Shown here: piece by piece, positions 14,801 to 26,104 of the stretch
Layout of the letters: each line of letters starts with the position of its first letter
Numbering within the stretch: position 1 is the stretch's first letter
Origin: Paramacrobiotus metropolitanus
Lineage: Eukaryota; Tardigrada; Eutardigrada; Parachela; Macrobiotidae
Assembly: GCF_019649055.1 (NCBI RefSeq)
Contig: NW_026570291.1
Coordinates: 434,001-498,000, forward strand
Length of the DNA stretch: 64,000 nucleotides
Direction of reading: 5' to 3'
Notes under the pieces: model-generated
Databases searched by the model: none
What the model was told of the DNA's origin: nothing
The model's input: only the letters and a program-made list of their open reading frames with translations
Made by a program: the position numbers and the translations under genes

Positions 14801-17477
14801 CTTGGAAGTAATCCGTTCCATTGCGATTGTGAGCTGAAGTGGTTGTCGGAGCTGTTTAAGAAAAGCTATATCGAGCCCGGCATTGCGACATGCGCCACGC
14901 CCACCGAACTGCGAGATAAACTGGTGCTTAGTGCATCTTCCGATCGGTTTATTTGCAATGGTAACAATAAGTTATATTCTCAAGCAACAATTAAACAGCA
15001 GGGTAAATAATTTTCCACATTTTAGAGCGTCCTCCTGAACGTGTATTGGTTAAATGTGACACATGTTACACATATCCGTGTAAAAATGGAGCCGCTTGTG
15101 CGAAGCGCAATGTACTGGATTACGAATGCCGCTGTCAGCCGGGATATCACGGGAAGAACTGCGAATACGAGATTGACTCGTGCTACGGAAATCCTTGTGA
15201 GAATGGTGGATCCTGTAAGGTTATTGACCACGGTCGCTTCAGGTTAGAAAAAGGTCACCATTTGGGATCAACCGTAATATCAATACATTTTCCTAATTTT
15301 CAGTTGTGTTTGTCCGCTGGGATACGAAGGAGACCGTTGCGAAACGAATATCGATGACTGCGTCGGAAATTTATGCCAGAACAACGCCACCTGTGTCGAT
15401 CAGATACAAGCGTACACGTGTTCGTGTCCTAAAGGTTATACGGGAACATACTGCGATAAAAAGATCGACTACTGCTCTCCGGCATTAAACCCGTGTAAAA
15501 ATGGAGCCACCTGTATTGATCGCTTTACCGATTACGCCTGTGCTTGCCCACCTGGATTCCGTGGTCGGAACTGTACAGAAAATATCGACGATTGCGAAGT
15601 ATTTTACCTGTCATATTTCATATTTCAGTTTACGATAACAGTTGTGTTTTTAGCGTTTTGTGAAAACAAATACCTGGCTGTAATAGGACAAATATGGGAG
15701 ATAATACATTTCACTGTATTTCATTAGTTTTTGAATAAGTAAAATTATGTAATGATTTGGTTTTTTAATGTTTTTCTGCTGCAGACTGATAATGGATGAA
15801 TTCTGCAGTTTGTGTAACCAGTGAGTTTTTTGCAGGTTCATCTGTGTCAAAATATGGGGACGTGCGTTGATGGTATCAGCAATTACACTTGTAAGTGCCC
15901 CGAAGGTTTCCAAGGGCGTTACTGCGAAATGGCTCCGATGGTGAACATGCTAATGTATCCCGCCGCAACATCGCCCTGCGAAGCCAGCGACTGCAAGAAC
16001 GGCATCTGCTACCAACCGCCCGGCATGCAGTTGGACGAATACATGTGTAAATGCTATCCTGGCTTCACCGGCAAGTACTGTGAACAATGGGTCGGTGTGA
16101 CCTTTACCGAACCCGATTCCTATGTTCAACTCAAGAAGTTCCCAGTCAAAGCCGAAGTCAATCTGACCTTTACCTTAGCCACGACCGAGCAGTTTGGTGT
16201 AGTGTTCTACTATGGACAGAGCGTCAAAGATGTTCATGTATCGACGGCGCATTTATCCATGGAGCTGTTCAGAGGACGGTTGAAGGTCAGTTTTGATGTG
16301 GGCAATTATCCGGTGTCGACCATCTTTTCCTATGAACTGCTGGATGATGGGGAATTCCATCGGTTGGAGTTTTTGATTAAGGGTAAAAATTTGACGATGA
16401 AGATTGACTCCAATCGGAGTCGTTACGTGATCAATGAGGGACCAAGAGATTACTTGCCGAGTGATGGGAGGATATTTTTCGGGGGATTGGAACAGAATGT
16501 TAAAAAGGAAGCAATTAAGCAGTGGCATTTCCGCAACGCATCTAGCCTGAAAGGTAAATTTTTTTATTTTTAACCGCGAATTGTATAATAGTCAGTGGGC
16601 TCAGTGGCATACTTTTAACGCAAGGGCGCCTACGCAACTCAGCCTTAACACTACGATTGATTGCGATTATTGATTGCTGTAAAACATGCATACGGTGATA
16701 ATTTCTGGCGCATCAATAAAAGCGCGCACTCGTGAGTACTTTGCGAAGATATTTGCAAGACCATATGTTAATTAACAAGGCAGTTTTTTAATATTATTTA
16801 TTGTATTTGGCTAGGTTGCATTAGCGATATTCGTATTAACAACGAGCAAATGGACATCAGTCAGACCATGCAGCAGCACAAAGTAACTTCCGGTTGTTTG
16901 ACGTTCGCCAAAAATGAAGATCATGTCTGCACTAAAGATCCGAAACGGTGTCTTCATGGAGGAAAATGCAACGCCCTGGACATGGTCAACTACGAATGCC
17001 AGTGTCCTATTGGGTATGGAGCTGCACACTGCGAACAAGGTATAGAAAAAAATTTTTATTTTATTCTTCGATTTATGTAGGTAGATTTTAATGTACCAGC
17101 ATGTACGCATTTCGGTAACGAAACAGGATTTCATAGGCGATATGCCGTTGCTCTACACTTTTCCTCACATTTTTACTGTGATCTTAACGAAGCATGTGTA
17201 ACGATGCTTTCTTTACTCTTTAGAACCAACTTGCGAGAAACGCTCACGAAGGGAATACCTTCAAGACGCTAACGGGTGCCGGTCACGGAAGCCGGTGAAG
17301 ATTTCGGAATGCAGCGGGACATGTTATCCCAGCGGTGCGGCGAATCCCGTCTCGACATGTTGTCGCGCCAACAAGATGAAGCAGCGACGGATCAAGATGA
17401 TCTGTCCACTGGCCAAGAAGACTTATTATAAACACTACGAAGTAGTGCGCAAGTGCTCTTGTACCATTCAGTGCTGA
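2843..17477 (+). CDS. slit: Slit axon-guidance ligand, 3' part (all but the first exon or exons)
   Basis: Slit is a secreted ligand for Robo receptors in midline repulsion. Exons: 2843-2914, 3072-3143, 7121-7192, 9897-10040, 10106-10177, 10240-10596, 11100-11171, 11263-11334, 11729-11800, 11869-11940, 12009-12080, 12450-12794, 12871-12945, 13009-13080, 13430-13576, 13641-13967, 14445-14729, 14797-14960, 15026-15242, 15304-15598, 15836-16553, 16815-17039, 17224-17477; together 1,423 residues plus stop. Order: D1 LRRs and LRRCT ([11 protein letters not shown]), D2 with LRRNT (CPDSCWC) and LRRCT, D3, D4, six EGF repeats, a laminin G domain (from [18 protein letters not shown]), a seventh EGF, and a C-terminal cystine knot ending KCSCTIQC. 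The repulsive Robo-binding D2 has the usual five LRRs. Missing: signal peptide and first LRRNT, outside the window. D3 has four LRRs rather than the usual five. Most LRRs sit on 72-base exons of one phase. Identification is very secure; a few donors (13577, GTGGGT) are weaker. Confidence 0.96.
3144..7120 (+). other. Large slit intron
   Basis: A 4-kb intron separates two 72-base LRR exons of D1. It holds the TIR-bounded element at 5919-6656. I see no further LRR exon: the flanking LRRs join directly in phase and match the second and third repeats of slit D1. A 102-codon frame at 4215-4523 starts with a hydrophobic segment but has no supporting motif. Confidence 0.75.
5919..6656. mobile_element. 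Non-autonomous DNA transposon-like element with GGCACCCC terminal inverted repeats
   Basis: The left end starts CTATAGGCACCCC and the right end is its reverse complement (GGGGTGCCTATAG). The inverted match runs through the CTTTCACCCCCGTT stretch. Inside each end the GGCACCCC unit recurs at about 25-base spacing (left: about 5921, 5952, 5985; right: about 6532, 6586, 6618, 6645). If the element is TAGGCACC..GGTGCCTA, it is flanked by TA on both sides, which would fit a TA target-site duplication. The interior, about 550 bases, has no transposase-like frame, so it is probably a MITE-like derivative. Superfamily not assigned. Confidence 0.7.
7193..9896 (+). other. Slit intron without visible features
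   Basis: AT-rich intron between the third D1 LRR exon and the double-LRR exon. Small frames at 7365-7679 and 9137-9451 on the minus strand have no recognisable domain. No LRR-like segment is missing here, because the flanking LRRs match consecutive repeats of slit D1. Confidence 0.75.
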
Positions 17478-18492
17478 CCTTTGTTTTGTGGAGGAGAGGA
17501 GAATTTTTTCTAAAAGCGGTTCACTCAAATCTGACGTTTATATAATTATGCTGTATGCGGAATAATCCTCGGTAAAGTTTTTATGTGTTGAATGAGAGAT
17601 TTTTTTGTATTTGTACATCTTTGAATTTAGCGTTAGTTTAAAATTTCGTCGTTGTCGTAATTGGATTATCAGTTTTAGAGTACTGGTTGGTGCCTTTTTA
17701 ATGGTGTTTCTTGTACCTGTCAAGTTGGGTTACGCATTTTTTATTTTCGTTGTCTTGTTCCTTGATAATTTTTCGTTTTGTTTTATACACAAGCGATTTT
17801 ACAACCGATAGCTGTCAAACAATTAACACAGAAAGTGGCGGCAATTTGCAGTTTGATTTAACACGATAGAAAAAAAAGTTTTTTTAAAGCGCATATTGAT
17901 GACCGCCTGCGGACGTATGTACAACAGTATAAAAAGCGATCGCCACAAAAATAAATAAAATTTCGTTTAAGATTTTGCGAATTGATCAGAACAAACCGAA
18001 GGGCAGCTACGAGTTCTGCCACTGTAGTGACTGTACTACAGCTACGTCACTGCCACCGATCACTGCAAAGGCGACGCTTGCCTTTTCCAACGAATAAACA
18101 AAAAGTGATGCTTGCAAATTCAAGGTACTTGCAAATATACTGTATACTTCTATATGTACATCAGCACTATTTGAAAACCGGTACAATGAATCCAGTCTTC
18201 ACACGGTTATCTAATCGACCACGGAAACTACTTATTTGTAAAGGTCCGCTGTGATAAGACATACAACAACTGGTCTGTTTGTTTATTTGGTGAAAGGTTA
18301 GGACATCTTATCGAGCACTTTGAATTACAGCATTAAGTTAGTCAGTCGACAATCGTGCATTGTTTTCACACATGATTTGGCCGTCAAACCTGATAAGCGT
18401 TTCCCTCACTGTAGTTATAGTCATTTGGTTCGGTGGAACGAAGTATCTGTTTTAAACCTAATTTTTCGCTGTGTTACAAATAACACACAGAA
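17478..18492 (+). other. Slit 3' UTR and scramblase upstream region
   Basis: Noncoding. The slit stop ends at 17477; overlapping AATAAA signals at 17950-17955 and 17954-17959 are the best poly(A) candidates. From about 18000 on is the likely promoter and 5' UTR of the scramblase gene. I see no clear TATA box. Confidence 0.5.
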
Positions 18493-20343
18493 ATGCCGGG
18501 ATCCAAATCTTCACACTCCTCCGATTCCGACTCCGATCATGACAAGAAGCAACGTAAGACCATCCAACCGGATGAACCGGCACCGGTAGCCACAACGCAG
18601 CCGACGGTGCCGGTGCAGCCACCGCCCTACCCTTCCGGAGGGCCAGCGCCGTATCCGGCGGGAGCACCCGCTCCTTATCCAGCGGGAGCACCTGCGCCGT
18701 ATCCCGCCCATTTTCAGCAGCCCATAATGGAGCAGCCCAACATGGGCATTCCCATGCAGCCCATGTACAGTAACCATATGGGCGGACCCGGATTGCCGCA
18801 CGCAGCGCCACAGCAGCAGATTATGCAGGCCCCGGCGCAAATCCCCGTCGGATGCCCGCCGGGATTGGAATACTTGACGATGGTGGATCAGCTGTTGGTT
18901 AAACAGAAAGTGGAGCTTTTTGAGTGTAAGGCTGTTGTACTGTGCGGTTTATCATACTACCTGAAAGATTACGACTCTAACCTATTACACGGTATTTAGA
19001 CTGAACGTTTATGTATTCTTTACGCGTTTCAACAGAAGTTATAGATTTTGTTGTATAAGTCTACAGATAGTGTAAAAAAAGGTTACGTACATACTTTAAC
19101 TGAAAATCTGCGTATTTTAAAGTGTTATGTATTTAGACGAAACGTTTACGTATTTCTTTAAGTGTTTGTTTTTTACGTATACATTTTTTCCTACTGTACA
19201 TTTAACAGAAAGCAGAGAGTTTTGAATGGAAGCCTATTGTAAAGTTGTCAAGTACGTGTTTCATATGCGGCCTGGTATTTTAATATGTAAATACAACAGT
19301 AACGAAATACAGTAAAATTTCAATTGATTACATACAGTATTGGTTTTTGATTAGTATTGACTGGATGGGAAACCAACAATAAATACGACATCCTGAACAG
19401 TATGGGTCAACAAGTGTATTACGCAGCGGAAGACAATGACTGTTGTACACGTAATTACTGTGGTCCGATTCGGCCGTTCGATATGCGAATTTTCGATAAT
19501 GCCAAGAATGAGGTGATGCACCTCTTCCGGCCGCTGAAGTGTACCGGATGTTGTTGGCCTTGTTGCCTTCAAGTAAGCATATTCTGCATCACTGTCAATC
19601 ATACGAATATTTTAACACTGTATGTAAACCTTTATTTTTATGTTTTAGGAACTGGAAGTTATGTCGCCTCCAGGAACGCCGATCGGTTATATTGTGGAAG
19701 AATGGTCATTCCTTGTACCGAAATTCCGCATTGAAAATGCTAACCGGCAGACGGTACTGCGACTGACTGGGCCAATCTGCAAAATTTCTTGCTGTAACGA
19801 TGTCGAGTTTCCGGTAATTAATTTTGCCTTTGCGACGTTACGTGATTGTTTGCAAATAAACGAATAGTAAAACTAACATGTTTAGGATTAATCACTTCAA
19901 ATGTATTTTAGTTATTTGCTTAATGTATTTTAACAAGAACAGTTAATATTATTTAATGTAATTTGCTGTATGCATTTAAGTGTTTTCAGCTACAGTAAGG
20001 TGCACCTAATGTGCACCTCTAATTTATTATTTAATTTTTATCATTCTAATGTTTTTTTTACCTAATGTAGGTACTCAGTGCCGATGGAACAAAGGTTGTC
20101 GGCAAGATATCTAAGCAGTGGACGGGAATTCTTAAGGAAGCCTATACCGACGCCGACAACTTCGGCATACAGTTTCCCATGGATTTGGATGTGCAGACAA
20201 AAGCCACTCTATTGGGAGCGTTGTTCTTAATTGTACGTACATAGCAAAACCCGAAATTTACTATGGCCTTCGTTTAAGCGCTGGCATTATTTCTGTTGCA
20301 GGACTTCCTCTACTTCGAGACGCAAAATCATAACAACCGTTAA
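18493..20343 (+). CDS. PLSCR: Phospholipid scramblase, PLSCR1 type
   Basis: Calcium-activated scramblase that moves phospholipids between membrane leaflets. Five exons: 18493-18925, 19355-19572, 19649-19813, 20071-20232, 20302-20343; 339 residues. Residues 1-130 are Pro-rich with repeated APYPAGAP units, as in the proline-rich N-termini of PLSCR proteins. Then come [23 protein letters not shown], the [10 protein letters not shown] strand, a palmitoylation-type cysteine cluster (GCCWPCC, about 210-216), IGYIVEEW, the calcium-binding [12 protein letters not shown] (299-310) and a C-terminal membrane helix ([17 protein letters not shown]). Length is close to human PLSCR1 (318). The start ATG opens the only frame that fits. 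All key motifs are intact, so it should be functional. A divergent relative lies at 31063-32020. Confidence 0.95.
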
Positions 20344-21088
20344 CAAAGCTTCAGCCTTCTTGAGTTGACCGTAAATTCGGGGTTTTGCAAAATCTGTAAG
20401 ATGTTACCTGTATATGTATGTCAATGGAAACGAAATAGGAAAGTGGAAACTGATGCAACCCGCTGTGATTTGCAGTGATGTGTTTGAAATTTTAAGGAAA
20501 TGTTTGTTTATCGAATTATACGTATCTGGTATGTCTTCCAAAAAGCCTTTTGCGATACGAGTGTCAAACTGCAACTGTTGACTCTGTGCGATGTTGTTGT
20601 TGTAACATCGAAGCCTATCGTATACCATACTTTAACTTACCCACGAAGAATTTAAATTACAGGCCTACAGCTACTGTACTCGATAATAAAGGTAGATAAT
20701 ATAAATGTTTTATTTCGCACTTTACTCGTATTCCTTCAAGTACCCAAATATTCCAAACAGGTCCGTAACAACAACCAAAATTTATTCTACAACTGAAAAT
20801 GAAATCGACACAAGAAGGTCAATCGATGGATTCTCTTTTACGAACGGTTATTTTAAAATTAATTTAAAAACTTAAAAAAAAGAGTAACGGTTAATTTAAA
20901 AATTAAAATCTAATGCAACCATATAAGTACAATTCAACGATTTAACCTAAAGCAGATCCGTGATAACAGAAATAAACGTCCCATTACTAATATTATTAGC
21001 AAAGACTACCCTAGTATTTTCAGATAGTGAGCATGCATCCTATGCCGGCATATTATTCCAGCTGGGTTAGAGAGTGTTAAAAACAGAG
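20344..21088. other. Scramblase 3' UTR and intergenic DNA
   Basis: Noncoding. An AATAAA at 20686-20691, about 345 bases after the scramblase stop, is a plausible poly(A) signal. The rest is AT-rich with no feature that I can support. The convergent minus-strand F-box pseudogene begins to be recognisable at about 21089. Confidence 0.5.
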
Positions 21089-22156
21089 TTATGGACGACC
21101 AGATGGCGACAGCCAGTGTGCTCCTTTCAAGACATTCCACAAGGCCACCGCGGCCAATTTGGTCAGATTCTTCACATCCAGATCGTGAATAGCCAAACGC
21201 GTCCACTGGCAGCCGCGATAATGCGTTGAGCAGCGCGGATCCGCGCTCTGATAATGTTGTAAACCCTGCACATTTCAACTTTTATCAAATCTTATCCGCT
21301 AATGACGCCATCAGAACACCAAAAAACTGCACTTACACCCGTTAACAGATGGATTTCCTCGGATTCGATCGAGTCGATCCATGCCCCAAAACCGTCAAAT
21401 CGACCGGCGTCTCCAGGACGAGATGCTTCTCCAACATATCCCACAACTGCATTTCCAGCTGCGCTGGCGACTGATAAACCACTATGTGCTGCGGCACGAC
21501 GGCGGTCAGATGCCGTTCGACGATGCGGCACTGTCTCCACATTGTCCGCTCCGATACGCCGCCCATTCGCTGCAGACAGTGCATAACAGCCGTGAATTCC
21601 TTCGGCTTTACATCCCAGCCGGTGTAGTCCAAGGAACACCCAAGGAAAACCAGCGTTCCAAGGCGACGATCTTGGGCGAGCAGGTAGCGGAGCATGGAGA
21701 GAGCGTCATTGCACTGGCTACGGGACATGTGCGCAAGCACCACCCGCTTCGTCCTGCTGCTGATGCAGTGGAGCAAGGTGTTCAGCGCCCAGCACAGGGG
21801 CGGGATGAGGCCGGACGGGTAGTCTTCTGTTCGACCAGAGACCCGCACATCGGGGAAGCGGTCTTCCCGATGACCGTGGAGAGAACAGTGTTCCATAGGG
21901 CGCAGGTACGCCGACACCGAACACGGTCGACGCTGTCCTGGGACTGGAAGATCTCCACCAGCAGCTCAGTGGGTACATGCTGAAACACCACGCAAATTAC
22001 ACCGCGCTCTTCCCGCGGGGAGTTGACTGAATATCGATCGAACGATTCTCCGGAGATGCCGTTGTCACCATGGTTCTCCTCCATCCCCAGTCGTACATAC
22101 CGTTTTTCCTTCAAAAATTGACGTGACTCCGTTACATAGTGCTTCTCACTGTACAC
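21089..22156 (-). pseudogene. F-box family gene broken by frame changes
   Basis: F-box proteins are substrate adaptors of SCF ubiquitin ligases. The segment at about 21980-21870 reads VPTELLVEIFQSQDSVDRV then RCRRTCALWNTVLST, a good F-box. The continuation moves to a second frame (EDRFPDVRVSGRTEDYP and on, to about 21410), then a third (FDGFGAWIDSIESEEIHLL). A GT at about 21335 and an AG near 21260 then lead to LQHYQSADPRCSTHYRG, ending at a stop at 21089. No intron can explain the first two frame changes, since the frames abut within a few bases. I infer a decayed member of a multicopy family that I associate, from memory, with tardigrades. Two assembly indels could also explain it. The upstream start is uncertain. 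Confidence 0.55.
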
Positions 22157-22294
22157 CGTATACTAAAACGGCTTTAGACAAGACGGTATTTTTGCACGCC
22201 AAGTGAGACAATTTTCCATTTGATTCTGAGTGTATTCTATTAGCGATGCTCGTCTATGTATACTCGTACACACTGAGAATAAATGATGAAGTCT

Positions 22295-22936
22295 TTATTT
22301 ATTGAAACGCACCAGTTCCTGTAACTGCAGCGGACGTTCAGAGCAACGCTGCATGTATAGCAGTGTATCACTGAGCACCTTCGTGCACACGACTTCCCGT
22401 TCTTGAAATATGCTCTCCTTTAAAATCTCGAAGGGCACACGAGACTCGCCTGAGCAGACCCGTGGCAACTGCCACGTATAACAATCTTTGTCCCGAACGC
22501 GGAACCCGCCAAGTCTTCGTCCGAGGGCGGTCGGCGCACTTGATTTCTCAACAACAGCTCGTTGACGACGCCGTGGGCCGTGGGGCAGCTGTGCCTCCAC
22601 GATGTACACATCGTCCAGGTAGCTCTCAGTCCCACAGGACATGATCCTCCCGGGGACGGGGTACCATGTCCAGGGGCAGTCGGGGCCAGCTCGCAGCAGT
22701 GCCTGCACATCGGGGGTCTTAAATGCATCGACAGATTCCAAGGGTCTCCACGAGCTGAAGACGCGGCCGTATTCGACGAACTCCGAACGCTGGCCAGCAG
22801 AGCCGAAATCAATGAACAGACCGTTCTTCGCCACGTTGATGATCTTGCCCGGCTGCAGCAGGCCATCAACGAGAACATCCACGGCGTTCCACGCGTGCAT
22901 GGACTGCGAGCGGTCGTCTTCGTCGTAAACAAGCAT
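22295..22936 (-). CDS. Uncharacterised protein, 213 residues, single exon
   Basis: I do not recognise a named family. The intact frame starts at the ATG at 22936 and has no intron. The N-terminal 45 residues (HAWNAVDVLVDGLLQ, GKIINVAKNGLFIDF, then FVEYGRVF) are rich in short beta-prone stretches and could form a small SH3/Tudor-like barrel; that is a guess. The middle has WTWYPVPGRIMSCG and an Arg-rich loop; the C-terminus (EREVVCTKVLSDTLLYMQ) is probably helical. I have a memory of similar sequences, often with F-boxes, from tardigrades; here a broken F-box gene lies just downstream on the same strand, so the two may once have been one gene. The stop codon sits inside an overlapping AATAAATAAA, which would put the poly(A) signal on the stop codon itself. 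Confidence 0.6.
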   Translation of the reverse strand: MLVYDEDDRSQSMHAWNAVDVLVDGLLQPGKIINVAKNGLFIDFGSAGQRSEFVEYGRVFSSWRPLESVDAFKTPDVQALLRAGPDCPWTWYPVPGRIMSCGTESYLDDVYIVEAQLPHGPRRRQRAVVEKSSAPTALGRRLGGFRVRDKDCYTWQLPRVCSGESRVPFEILKESIFQEREVVCTKVLSDTLLYMQRCSERPLQLQELVRFNK

Positions 22937-23289
22937 TGCTACAATTTGGTGTTTGCCTGATTAGGAAACCTCTGCTGCTTTTCGCACTGAGAATGGGATA
23001 ATGGATGCAACATTGATTCTAAGCGAAAGCATAAGTGAAACGACTGTCCACTATAACAAAAACACAATACTGCAAATTAGTCTGCAATCCTTAACAGCTT
23101 GTGTCGGCTTGACAAAATAGTAAATCCTTAAATCAAGAATTAAGACTCAGTTACGTGGGGGATTACATCATTACAGTACCACTTTCGCTTCGTGTACAGC
23201 GAAGCCACTGTAAATAATTAAAGTTTTAATTGTTTGATAGAAAAAACGCTTTTAAAAGTGAGTGGTCTTTTAAGCAGCAAAGGTTGTAA
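22937..23289. other. Intergenic, upstream of the 22.3-22.9 kb gene
   Basis: No coding signal. It should contain the promoter of the minus-strand gene starting at 22936. I see no clear core promoter motif. It ends where the palindrome arm starts. Confidence 0.4.
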
Positions 23290-26104
23290 TCACTATATAA
23301 TAATCGCGGAAGCCTTAACGAAATTCCCACTCTGTCGAGTTCGTCAGCCAGATCCACTGAATCAAACTTCCGTGTCTACATATCATTCAGTAGCCATTAG
23401 TGGGTAGATTTGCCATCGCAACTCAGTTTACAGAGAAAAACAAAGGTGTTAAAGAAAACTTCAAAAAACTTTAACACTGGAGGCCAATGAGAAAAGTTGA
23501 GAATCCACCACTGCAGAACTGACCACCGCACCCCTGTTTCGACAGCTAAAACGCGTTTTGGCCAGCTTTGCTGGGAAGTTCTTGAACCATGAGATTCATG
23601 ACCAGTGACCACGTACGACTCCGTAGTCATGGTTCTTGAATTAAATTACAAATTTTTCATCCAGAAATGGCTTCAGAAAAAGTATGAATACAAAGCAACA
23701 GAAAACCAAAATTTTTGATAATGTGACTGTCAAGGGAGTGTTTGATTCAGTCAGTATTTCTAGGCTTCAAGTCTGCAACTGCAAGGCTAATGGTAATTGC
23801 ATTGAAATTCGAAACAGCGCGGCTGAGCGCGTGAATCGCGGTGGTAAAAATGACCAGGTAGCATCAGTTGTGCTGAAATTACAGAGATATTATGTTGCAG
23901 CTGGGCAAATAAAATTTTGAGTGATATTAAATCAGTTATTTACTGTTATGGTGCGAAGGATTCGTTAACTAAACCGAAAGCCGGCCCATTCACGGGAAGA
24001 AAATTCGAAACCTTTTATATGCAAATGTCTACAACACTAAAATAGGGTTGTCCTGGCAGTCCAGTGACATTACAATAACATGAATTCTTCATAAACCTAC
24101 TTAGATCTATTTCTAGAAGCAGCTGAAAACAATTATTTTTTGCATTGAATTACGAGTATTCTTCTTTTAATTATTCCGCGCAATTTGCGCGGGGTCTACT
24201 AGTAAATTATAAAAACCTAACTATGCCAAAAATATTGAAAGATGCCGTCGGTCTTGTATTCCATTACCGCATTGGAATTGGCTGTTTTTGGTACTGCTGG
24301 AAAAAAAAATTATTTCACACTGGATTTCGGATTCGACCCCTCCAACGCTCACCGGTTTTCCCGACTGACGGAAATTGCCAAATTTTTAGAATTTATGTCT
24401 CTACTAGTTGACCCCGCGCAAATTGCGCGGAATAAAAAAGAGAAGAATAATTTATGGCAAAAAATAATAGTTATTTTTATAAATCTAAGTAGTTTCATCA
24501 GGAAATTATAGAATTGCAACTTGTTGTTATCATTGGCAAAGACGTCGGCTACAGACTATGCGTAGTCAACAATAACCTTTTTAAAAACTGATGATAGTAT
24601 GCTGTCACTACTTGTTTTTTTTTCAACCCGCCGACTGCTGGGACAACCTTAGATATGACTAAATGAATTTTTTCAAGTTTCTTTCCGAATACGGGACCGG
24701 CTTTCATTTCAGTTCCAGAACGAATCCTTCACACCATAACTGTAAATCAATCACTCAAATTTTTCGACCAACTGTAAAATAGTAGCTGTTTAATTTAAGT
24801 AAAACTATGTTCCCCGCTCATTTTTACCATCGTGCTGTAACAAAATTAATTTCAGCGTACCGTTAGCCTTGCAGTCCGGAAATACTGATTGTTATTGATT
24901 CAATCAATCAATCAAAAACTCCCGTTTTACAATCACAGTATGCATCAAAACGCATTTCGATTTTCAGTTGGTTCCTTATTGCTTTTTGTTCTCAGCGCAG
25001 CTAATGGTAAATTAGTTTGCATAAAAAATAAATAGTGATTTCAAAATATTGTTATAGTAAGGCAGTTTTGCCTCGTTTGCTGGTCCGCGACTCTTGGTAA
25101 GTAAATTACTTTTTTCAAAAAACAAATAGCGATTTCAGACTACTGTAATACAGTAAATATTTTGTTCAGGCTCGTTATGCCGGAAATGTAAAGCAGCGTG
25201 CCTCGCTTGCTGCTCCGCGAGCTCCGCTCGCGCCGCAGCTCGGCGTCGCCTGCGGCTCCGCCTTCTATGAAAAACTAACGAATTTTTTTCGAGTTTCGCA
25301 AAATTTCTCGTTCTCAACGCTCACGTTCTTAACAACCATTTTGGATAACGCTCCTAACGACCGTTAAGCAACCACTCAAATAAAAAAACTTATTATCTAT
25401 ACGCTCGTAGGTCTGCTGCAGTTGCTTTCCCTAAAACCTGAAGTACCAAACATGCAATTTGACACCAACACTAAACATGCAATACCATCTTTCCCGGACA
25501 TTATTTTCCACAGAAAGCAAATTAACTCGCAACTTGCGAGTCGCAAGTCGTCGCAAATTTTTGTCTTCAGCGGCATATCAGTACCAATGGCAACCGCCCG
25601 TGGAAACGCTGCAACCTTAAACTGGTCAAACCCTGCGAACGACAGCTTCTTGAGAAACAGTTTTGAACACTTCCCTGCTCGCAGAATTTGTTAGGTCTTC
25701 AGTCTTCTTTCCTAAAACTTACTTTTTCTGAAGCCATTTGTTAACGAAAAATTTATAATTTCATTCAAGAACCAAGACTACCGAATAGTACGTGGTTACG
25801 ACTCGAGATCTCTCCCAGTGCCAGCAAAGCTGGTCAAACGCGGTTTAGCTGTCGAGACAGTGGTGGGGTGGTCAGTTCTGCAGTGGTGGATTTTCAACTT
25901 TTTCTGTAGGCTTTCCATGTTAAAGTTTTTTGAAATTTTCTTTCAAATCTCTGTTTTTCTCTGAAAACTGACTTGTGATGGCAAATCTACACACTAAGGG
26001 CTATCGAATGATACGTAGAGATGGAAGTTTGATTCAGTGGATCGGGCTGACGAACTCGACAGAGTGGGAATTTCGTTAAGGCTTACGCGATTATTATATA
26101 GTGA
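23290..26104. repeat. 2.8-kb imperfect palindrome (terminal arms about 390 bases)
   Basis: Bases 23290-23684 reappear in reverse complement at 25720-26104 with roughly 80-85% identity by eye; for example CTATATAATAATCGCG and CAGTTCTGCAGTGGTGG occur in both. Inside, 23745-24010 pairs more weakly with about 24690-24910, and 24176-24240 pairs with 24375-24436. The right half has about 0.7 kb extra (about 25000-25700), so the centre is displaced. No transposase is recognisable; a 78-codon frame at 23684-23920 has no known motif. It may be a fold-back transposon or an old inverted duplication. Both arms carry ATGGCTTCAGAAAAAGT at the inner edge, perhaps a relic of a start codon. Confidence 0.8.
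24176..24436. repeat. Inner inverted repeat with CCGCGCAATTTGCGCGG hairpins
   Basis: The 17-base sequence CCGCGCAATTTGCGCGG at about 24176 is itself nearly self-complementary. Its inverted copy CCGCGCAAATTGCGCGG lies at about 24414. The flanks CTACTAGT and TGCCAAAAAT are also inverted between the two copies. This is the core of the larger palindrome. Confidence 0.75.

Noticed and set aside
18458-18840. Two minus-strand frames opposite scramblase exon 1
   Set aside because: Shadows caused by the repetitive GC-rich Pro/Ala repeat coding of the plus-strand gene.
21381-21983. Plus-strand 200-codon frame
   Set aside because: Antisense shadow of the F-box pseudogene, whose minus-strand frames carry the recognisable F-box.
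22562-22960. Plus-strand 132-codon frame
   Set aside because: Shadow of the 22295-22936 minus-strand gene; no independent motif.
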